Source of the DNA: Aspidapion aeneum | Lineage: Eukaryota > Arthropoda > Insecta > Coleoptera > Brentidae | DNA length: 64,000 bases | NCBI GenBank assembly: GCA_963576565.1 | Contig: OY755046.1 | Span: 61,173,471 to 61,237,470, forward strand | Direction: 5' to 3' | Shown here: positions 59,341-64,000 of the stretch, in pieces | Layout of the letters: every line of letters begins with the position of its first letter | Position numbering within the stretch: the first letter of the stretch is position 1 | Translations under genes and position numbers: made by a program | The notes under the pieces: generated by a model | Told to the model about the DNA's origin: nothing | Database searches by the model: none | What the model saw: the letters and a program-made list of their open reading frames with translations, nothing else

Positions 59341-62300
59341 TTATATTATAGTACTTACAGTACTTAGGTATTTATACTTACTTGCGAGCTTTTACACCAC
59401 GAACTTCAGCTTGAGAAAAATCCTCCGAATTTTTTATGTATAATGCAGTCATAAACATATCAACTCTAGGTAAATTGTCTGATTTTCCTTTTATAAACTC
59501 CGCATCAACCACTTTCAGTCTTTAACAAAATCACAAAACACTAAATTTAGACAAAACTACGTCCGGAAATAACTGAACACCACGTTCAAAGCTCCAATAA
59601 GTACAATAGCAATTATTTACGTGTTGTTTTAATGTCGATTAACGGTCGCATGGATCGAGATCCAAAGACGTGACGTCACAACCAATGGCAGCGCGTTTTA
59701 AGAACAGGTCAAGTTATTGAAATTTCAAACCTTTATTTCTCCGGTAATTTAATTGTTATTGGTATTTTTCTTTTTCTAGGAAGTTTCTTAATACCTTACG
59801 ATTTTAATTGTTTTTAAAGGATTCGATTTTTTGGGCAAGTTCCCTATTACTTCTTAGCATCTGAGACACATCCCCACATATCTCCGCCAAAATCTCCCTT
59901 GGGCTTCGCCAGATACGAGGTGTGACAATAAAATTATAAGACTATTGTAAAAAATCTACTTTATTTAAATACTAATACAACTTAATGATGTTCCCCATCA
60001 ATGTTGTCCTCTTCTCTATCGACGCAGCGTTGCATTTGTTTTTTTCCAATGTTGGAAGCAATTTTAGAAATCATCAGAAGAGAGGCTGTTAAGAAGTCTT
60101 GTCGTTTTTTCCTTGACGTGTTCTAATATTTCAAAACGGGTTCCTTTTAACGATTTTTTCAATTTCGGAAACAGGTTGACGTCGCAAGGGGTCAAGTCTA
60201 GCAGCCACGCGTTGTTCTTCCACAAATCTGGACGCTTTTTCCTTACACGTTGCCTTAGCTACATAAATACTTCCAAATATAAATGTTGGTTCACTGTTTG
60301 ACCCTCACGCGCCCTTTCAATAAGAATAACACCCCTAATATCGAAACGAAACACAATGAGCATCGCTGTTTTGAATGTGTCGGAGCGCCCTTCTCATTCA
60401 TCATCTTTAACTTCTTCACGACCCTCGAAAAAGCTTTTATGCCATATAAAAATCATTGCACGAGACATACACTGCTTCCCGTAGATATCCTTTAGCATTC
60501 GAAAGCATTCAGTAGCCGTTTTATTGAGTTTTACTTTAAATTAATACTGTAATAGGCGGCTGTGTGACAGTGGTACTGTCACCTCAAGTGGTCAAGGCTT
60601 AAAAGTTGCGAGCTACCAATTTATGCAACTATTTGAATATTGATAAAATTATTAAAAGTTACTATATGTTATTAATGTTAAGGAAGTTTTGTGCTATAAA
60701 CGTTTTTCTCGAATGTATAAACAATGTAGGAAAATCATACATACCTTTTCAATTTTCTTCCCGAAACTTCACATTATCACTTCTTACTAGTTGAATATCA
60801 AATTTTTTTGTACTATTACACTTTTGTATTCAAATATTTACACTTCTTAAACTTTTAGGTTTTATAAAGCTTTTGTATGTTTGTTGTAAATATATATATT
60901 TTAAACGTTGATTAAATAGGTGAAACTTTTCAATCAACTGCTTAATTTACTTAATATTACTGTTTAGGTTTGGGATCTATTATTGAATAAAAATGCCGAT
61001 TTTAGGGCAACGAATGGTTCATATTTTGATGTTAAAAAAACCATAAAACAGTTAAAAACATGATTTCAAAACACTGGAAACAGTAATAATTAAAAGCTTT
61101 AAAATTAATAAACTCCAAAAGAAAAGACTAAAATAATTATGAATAATAAAGTTAACAGTTTTATACAATGTTAAAATAATTGATAAATTTCCCCAGTTGA
61201 AATAAAACCCCCCTTAAGAAGTGTGGACGAAAGCGTAGCCGAAACGAACCAAGCGAAGGCCAACTAGAGAGTGTTTGCTCCAACGACTTTCGAAAGTTTC
61301 AGTCACTCTGCTCTCTAGGCGTTCTTAGCTTGCCGCTAGCTGATTGGTCTAAAATCTAAGCTTTCTTTAACGGTTTTCTTGTCCAAGACAAGCCACCCTG
61401 CTTGCCGTTGCCGTGGTTTGAAACTTTAGCTCTCTCGCATTGGCGAGAAAGACAAAGAGACAAAATACCACCGCAATTCAAAGATGCGTGGACTTTAGAA
61501 AAATAGATAAAGTTAAAATTACACAGTGTGTTTTTTAAAAGTTGAAAATAGTTTAGCTAATTTGTCTCCAGTTACAAAATATGAATTATTTTGATGTTAG
61601 TGGCTCAAAGGACATATTAGCCGAATACAACTTTTATTAAAATACAGCGAACCTGAAAATAAGCCAAAAAACAAGTCGCCGGAGTTGCCATAAATTTTAC
61701 TTAATCTTAACCTAGTCTTGCATATAATTAATGCTTGTTGATGACAAAAACAATATTTAATTAAAAATCTTTAAAAACTTATAAATGTCAAAAATACCAT
61801 TTATATTCAAATCCCGTTTTGTTACAATACGTTGCTTAATTTTTTCGTTTGTCGTAATTCCGGCAAATGAGTTATGCACGATCCGCTTCAAACCACTGGG
61901 TAAGCCAAACTAGCAGAGGAAAGACGACAAGATTGCGCGCGGTAGTAGAACGCACATCAAGGTGAATAACTTCAATCGCCCGAGGCGTGGAGATTTAAAA
62001 CCTGTTAGTTCAGGAGTCTTAAACTTTAATTGTCACACCTCGTATACAAAAATCCAGCTTGCACCTATTTTTTACCAGGTGAATTCCTAATATAACTGGC
62101 CTTAGATTCATATACACTCATATATATCATATACACATATATGTGCTTTTATTATTTTTGAATTTTCAGCCAAACTGCCATTAAGCAATTTTTATAAAAT
62201 AGTTTTTCACTCACCTTTACTTGCTTTAGTTGTTCTTTAAAGTAACAGAAACTAAATTGAAGTGCATGGTGTTTTGTACAAGTGGGAATTAAACTTATAT

Positions 62301-63727
62301 ACATTTCATAACAAGTTACCTACAGGGTGGTAAAAGAATAGAATAATAAAAAAATCGTTTTTTAAAAATTATTATTGTATGTAAATGTGTTTTTTCTCTA
62401 TTTTGCAGAAGGCCCAAGCTTAAGTGAAATGCTTTTGGTTGGGTTGAGTGAAAACTTTGATTATGTCGATCTCATGGACAATTCACAAGATGAACCGCCC
62501 ATCGTTCCAGAAATGGAAAGTGAATATGTTACAGTAATAGAAGACGAAGACATTCCCACTAGTACAAGCGATGAAACTACAAAACATATCGAAGAAAAAA
62601 GTAATAAAAAACAATTCGTGAAAAATCCTTTCGCCATAAACAAAGAAACCATCGCCTTAGAAAAGGTTGACCACACCCCCAGTACCTCAAAACAAAGCGA
62701 TGAAGAATGCACTTCCACTACAAACCATACCGAAGATGTCGTTCCTACAGAAGAAAATGACAAATCAATTGAAGAAACTTCTGACACTGTCGATAAAGAA
62801 CCTAAAGATAAAAAACGAAAAGATAATATTGATACGGAAATGACTAATAATGACATAAAAACTACAGAAACAACTAGTGAAGAAACCAAAACGATGGACA
62901 TGTCTGAAGAAAATCTAAAAGATGTTGATAATGCTAAAGATCCTTCAGTGGACCCAACAGATCAGTTAAATACAAGTACTTTATCTGAAGACTCAAATGT
63001 TTCTGATTTAACCAAGAATGTCAATGAGTTAGAGGACTCAATCAGAGAACTAAATAGCGTACTAGGTGGTGGTCCTTCTACTAAGGTTCTAACGAAGATT
63101 AAATCAAAACACTCTCAAGAAAATGATTCTGCTAATACAGAAAGCAATAAAGTTGATATAATTAATGATTTGGAAATTGCGTTAAAAGATTTAGCGGGAT
63201 CTGAAGAAGAGTTTGAGAAAATCAAAGAAAACGATACTAAAATAGATATCGTTTCACAAAGTGAAGATCTAGTTGAGTGTTCTGATAAACAGAAGCAAAA
63301 CCAATCTGACGCGGAACCAACTCCAGATGTTTCTGAAGAAAACGAAGAAAAAGATAACAAAATGACTGATGATAAAGACATTTCTGAAACTGAAGGTTTA
63401 GAGCAATGTACAGACACAGAAAAGACTAACGAAGAAACAACTCAAGACTCTTCTAAGGCAACTATTGACGAAAGTGAGAAAGAGCTAGTGGAATGTCCTG
63501 ATACAGTAAAGCAAAACCATGTTAACGCTGATGATTCTAAAAAATCAACAGAAAGCACACATATTACGGCAGCTATTGACGATACAAGTAAAAGTGAAGA
63601 AGCAGAAGCAACTAAAGATCTAAAAACTATCGAACAAGATAAGAGAAGTGCATTTGAAAAAAGACTGTTTGGTGCAGAAGCCAAAAAGATTACCGCATTA
63701 GAAGAAAGGTTCTTTAAAAGAAGCTAA
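35987..63727 (+). CDS. ZAD-domain C2H2 zinc-finger protein, nine exons
   Basis: Exons: 35987-36121, 36442-36782, 40449-40668, 43131-43335, 45624-46394, 50093-50308, 57299-57497, 57811-58040 and 62409-63727. All are GT-AG and phases match at every junction, giving 1211 residues. The N-terminus is a ZAD (zf-AD) with C5-x2-C8 (VCRLCL) and C57-x2-C60 (KICENC), an insect-expanded dimerisation domain. Six C2H2 fingers follow: C533/C536/H549/H554, C562/C565/H578/H583, C602/C605/H618/H623, C634-x3-C638/H651/H656, C669/C672/H685/H689 and C697/C700/H713/H717. Exon 5 is a Lys/Glu-rich linker. The 438-residue last exon is acidic, Ser/Thr/Glu-rich and repetitive (three related blocks with ECxDxxKxN). It is probably a nuclear DNA-binding regulator with an acidic tail. 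Orthology to a named gene is not claimed. Large introns carry most of the right half's repeats. Confidence 0.9.
36783..38430. other. Intron 2 of the ZAD gene, left part
   Basis: AT-rich. 37690-37920 is a diverged relative of one arm of the foldback at 58385-58985 (shared GACATGTTATTTTAAA, ATGCTGATTTCAACAATTAA and TATCTCAAAGACTTTG). Nothing else is recognised. Confidence 0.4.
38466..38761. mobile_element. Partial CGAGGGGTG-family relative (element 4)
   Basis: The right end reads AGGTGTACAAATGAGCTAGG, then TTTTGACCCCTC, matching the subterminal motif and terminus of elements 1-3. The preceding about 240 bp are ACAATACTTT / ACAGTCCTTT words at a 10-bp period. No matching left terminus or target duplication is visible, so it is truncated or diverged. 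Confidence 0.55.
38924..40390 (-). mobile_element. RTE-like reverse transcriptase remnant
   Basis: Close relative of 7040-8549. The minus strand carries [20 protein letters not shown] at the C-terminus, and scattered blocks up to 40390 match the polymerase and upstream region (HVGGRQSSEVWKF at about 40330). Deletions and frameshifts are frequent: the FADD region is disrupted, and GCCISPTLF is lost near 39620. It lies in ZAD intron 2 and ends about 60 bp before exon 3. Confidence 0.8.
41038..42385. repeat. Tandem duplication of an about 670-bp unit
   Basis: 41048-41636 is repeated at 41726-42385. Both contain CATCGATGACCGATTAA, GCCTAGCCCGCGCAGCA, ATCGTCTGTCTGTGTGTAT and CACCGAGTTGCAGGGGCCAT. 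The second copy has an extra about 60-bp block (42180-42243). Non-coding, in ZAD intron 3. Confidence 0.8.
42640..43060 (+). mobile_element. Possible LINE C-terminal fragment
   Basis: A plus-strand frame at 42778-43050 reads ILRNTIRIPELLRSRDRRLA, resembling the C-terminal tail of non-LTR reverse transcriptases. Only this block is suggestive and no catalytic motif is present. Confidence 0.3.
43374..44255 (-). mobile_element. Internally deleted mariner, copy 2
   Basis: The right terminus AATTGTCACACTTCG is present before TA (44256); the left terminus is lost. Minus-strand pieces: MIFMWHKSFFEGREEVKDEE and GRSSTSIKA, then directly MLIVFFFDIRGVI, WLLYQDNAPAHNALSIKQFL and HPPYSTDLAPCDLKLFPKVK. It begins 38 bp after the donor of ZAD exon 4. 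Confidence 0.8.
44256..45600. other. Unresolved part of ZAD intron 4
   Basis: A minus-strand 45-codon frame (44879-45016) reads RVQDLCRNEGKSKTVC and then PPCLCSAIAKEIPDDIPP. It looks protein-like but matches no family I recognise. 44400-44660 is T-rich. No splice-compatible exon of the ZAD gene was found here. Confidence 0.25.
46960..48880. repeat. Giant foldback element with about 0.9-kb arms
   Basis: The left arm (about 46960-47815) and right arm (about 47885-48880) are imperfect reverse complements. Paired blocks include CAATTATTGAGGCTGA / TCAGCCTCAATAACTATT, GAAGAAATTTCCTTTCC / GGAAAAGAAATTTCTTC, and CACACTTGGTTTGGATAT / ATACCAAGTGTATTGC. The right arm has an about 170-bp insertion (48155-48325) rich in C runs. 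It lies in ZAD intron 5. Confidence 0.8.
48920..50010. repeat. Second partial foldback unit with a nested TIR element
   Basis: 48920-49090 and 49890-50010 match the central part of the foldback at 47800-48030. Between them, 49105-49880 is a separate element with termini ACAGGTAGCGAAGCTAACG and CGTTAGCTTCGCTACCTGT. Its interior repeats the block containing CTAACGTCAGGCTTTCTATT twice (about 49115 and 49566), and the block CACAGTCTAAAGATCTATTT three times. Confidence 0.75.
50330..55362. mobile_element. TIR-bounded unit enclosing the 249-bp satellite
   Basis: The left end CGCACACCCGCTGAAAAAG followed by AGTCACAACTCAAAAA pairs with the right end (TTTTTTGAGTTGTGACT, then TTTTTTAGCGGGGGTGCG) over about 36 bp with about four mismatches. 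TA lies at both borders (50328-50329, 55363-55364). The interior is the satellite (50366-54850) plus about 500 bp of AT-rich unique sequence. It starts 21 bp after the end of ZAD exon 6. Confidence 0.75.
50366..54850. repeat. 249-bp satellite, 18 units
   Basis: Eighteen head-to-tail units. Sixteen consecutive minus-strand shadow frames begin exactly 249 bp apart (50744 to 54479), so the core has essentially no net length change. Units are nearly identical; variation is concentrated at a few sites such as GCGTTCC/GCCTTCC, CTTTCTTCC/CTTTGTTCC and TTTTGTCC/TTTTATCC. The final units are more diverged. The 68-codon frame per unit ends in stops and has no start context or family match; I treat it as non-coding. 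Confidence 0.95.
55500..55600. mobile_element. Possible Penelope-like terminal fragment
   Basis: ACGACGTTTCGGTTAGTAAG followed by CTCTAACCTTTATCAAGTG resembles the GTTTCGG...TATCAAGTG block common at the ends of Penelope-like elements in insects. Short and without coding support. Confidence 0.25.
55688..57150 (+). mobile_element. Chimeric TIR/LINE copy with LINE part inverted
   Basis: 55688-56080 is colinear with the left about 400 bp of the TIR element at 24757 (GACCGGT, CGGATCTTATATATA, CACGTCACTGGTGGTCCAG). From 56087 an RTE-like reverse transcriptase runs on the plus strand: [50 protein letters not shown], and a natural C-terminus with LDDELWANRNEWRLG and a (TA)n tail. There are two frameshifts near 56330 and an in-frame stop at 56642. 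It lies in ZAD intron 6, ending about 150 bp before exon 7. Confidence 0.8.
57515..57785 (+). mobile_element. tRNA-derived SINE, copy 2, filling ZAD intron 7
   Basis: Matches 16460-16898 on the opposite strand: B box GGGTTCGAATCC at 57540, GGTAAAGCCTGTCTTGGGCG, AGTCACGTTAAGCCGGTGGT and GCTAGCACGATAAAGACCCC. The A-box/anticodon part of the tRNA head is deleted, so it is unlikely to be transcribed by polymerase III. It occupies all but about 45 bp of the 313-bp intron. Confidence 0.8.
58385..58985. repeat. Foldback MITE with about 300-bp arms
   Basis: TAACTTTTTTATTTATGAAT, GAGCAATTCAACTGTCAAAT and TTTTTGAGATATTACATAA on the left each have their complement in mirrored order on the right. The arms meet near 58690. 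Confidence 0.85.
59298..59335. repeat. (TA)n microsatellite
   Basis: About 19 TA units. Confidence 0.9.
59382..59519 (-). pseudogene. Exon-like coding fragment within a TIR element
   Basis: On the minus strand an acceptor (TTAAAG) and a strong donor (GTAAGT) bound a 138-bp open frame reading LKVVDAEFIKGKSDNLPRV and then FSQAEVRGVKARK. The style resembles accessory proteins of insect DNA transposons (for example the YqaJ-like protein of ISL2EU elements), but this is recall, not a search. It is probably a remnant of the autonomous relative of the element at 58163. Confidence 0.35.
59916..62042 (-). mobile_element. Internally deleted mariner, copy 3, split by an insertion
   Basis: TA-flanked; termini CGAGGTGTGACAATAAAATT and AATTGTCACACCTCG. 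Minus-strand pieces match copy 2 (FRFDIRGVI, FHKSFFEGREEVKDDE). A 1.3-kb sequence (about 60548-61840) interrupts it at the point where copy 2 reads AATTAATATGTTGC. Confidence 0.8.
60548..61840. other. Unidentified 1.3-kb insertion in mariner copy 3
   Basis: The boundaries come from comparison with copy 2. The first half is AT-rich. 61215-61500 is a GC-richer block with TCTCGCATTGGCGAGA (palindrome) and GCTGATTGG (CCAAT-like). No ORF or family recognised; the inverted ends are weak. Confidence 0.4.
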
Positions 63728-63752
63728 GAAGTCTTTGGAGCATTTTGTGAAA

Positions 63753-63758
63753 AATAAA
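63753..63758 (+). terminator. Polyadenylation signal of the ZAD gene
   Basis: AATAAA lies 26 bp after the stop codon at 63725-63727. It is very close to the stop; a later cleavage site is possible. Confidence 0.5.
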
Positions 63759-64000
63759 ATGTTGTGGATAAAACTGAATTAATATTGAAAGACATTTCTG
63801 CAGCAGCCAACTACAATATTAAAATGATCCACAATTAAAGTGATGCACATTTTGGTGTTTTTTAAAGGAAATGTTTTAGTCGGGAAGGCCGTGAAGATTT
63901 TGGGAACTTATTTTCTTTGTCAGCAAACATCGACAAAACTGTTCCTTGATCAATTCTAAAATTTTAAACAAAATTTGTTATGTGGATGGGGGTAGGGGGG

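Larger units (their letters stand above)
58163..59845. mobile_element. TIR element with AGGGAACTTG ends
   Basis: TAGGGAACTTGTCC and GGGCAAGTTCCCTA are inverted termini nested in the MITE at 58105. It contains a foldback (58385-58985) and a minus-strand exon-like fragment (59382-59519). Confidence 0.65.
58105..62105. mobile_element. MITE with nested insertions in ZAD intron 8
   Basis: Left CAGTTATATTAGG, GGTGCAAGCTGGATTTTTG and right CAAAAATCCAGCTTGCACC, CCTAATATAACTGG form an about 60-bp inverted repeat. The original MITE would be only about 200 bp; it now contains an element at 58163-59845 and a mariner at 59916-62042. Confidence 0.7.

Noticed and set aside
62461..62901. 146-codon Ser/Val-rich minus-strand frame
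   Set aside because: Antisense of the acidic last exon of the ZAD gene; Ser/Val richness is the mirror of Glu/Thr/Asp codons.

Overview
The window is nuclear DNA from an insect, probably a holometabolous one and possibly a beetle (inference). The reasons are spliced genes with GT-AG introns, a ZAD-type zinc-finger gene (a class expanded in insects), and AT-rich sequence full of mariner, non-LTR, MITE and satellite repeats. There is nothing bacterial or viral here. Joining exons by phase gives five multi-exon gene models plus the first coding exon of another gene that leaves the window on the left.

Layout. (1) 283-686 (-): acidic nuclear-type protein, N-terminal exon only. (2) 1771-3227 (+): small predicted four-exon gene with a TATA box, product unidentified. 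(3) 4304-5097 (-): Gemin8, a subunit of the SMN complex. (4) 5420-17686 (+): Pgam5, the mitochondrial PGAM-fold protein phosphatase, five exons, 277 residues. It is divergent from Gemin8 across 322 bp. (5) 23928-35655 (-): C2H2 zinc-finger gene, four exons, 386 residues. (6) 35987-63727 (+): ZAD plus six C2H2 fingers, nine exons, 1211 residues, head-to-head with gene 5 across 331 bp. All exon phases join without a frameshift, which is the main support for genes 3 to 6.

Introns and intergenic DNA are dominated by transposable elements. They include three relatives of one RTE-like non-LTR reverse transcriptase plus a segment of it carried inside a terminal-inverted-repeat (TIR) element, a second LINE type, four mariner-type elements, a pogo-like element, two copies of a tRNA-derived SINE and many foldback MITEs. 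There are also two long satellite arrays (about 20 palindromic units of about 150 bp; 18 units of 249 bp), each lying inside a TIR-bounded unit.

The most unusual observation is a family of non-autonomous elements at 11834-12314, 15705-16138 and 34729-34965, with a partial relative ending at 38761. The three complete copies have exact 8-bp target duplications and share the 9-bp terminus CGAGGGGTG and a GTGTACA motif near each end. Their interiors are built from unrelated words repeated about every 10 bp. Bases 10-17 of the inverted repeats differ between copies yet agree, or nearly agree, between the two ends of one copy. I know of no described family with this combination, but I could not search for one.
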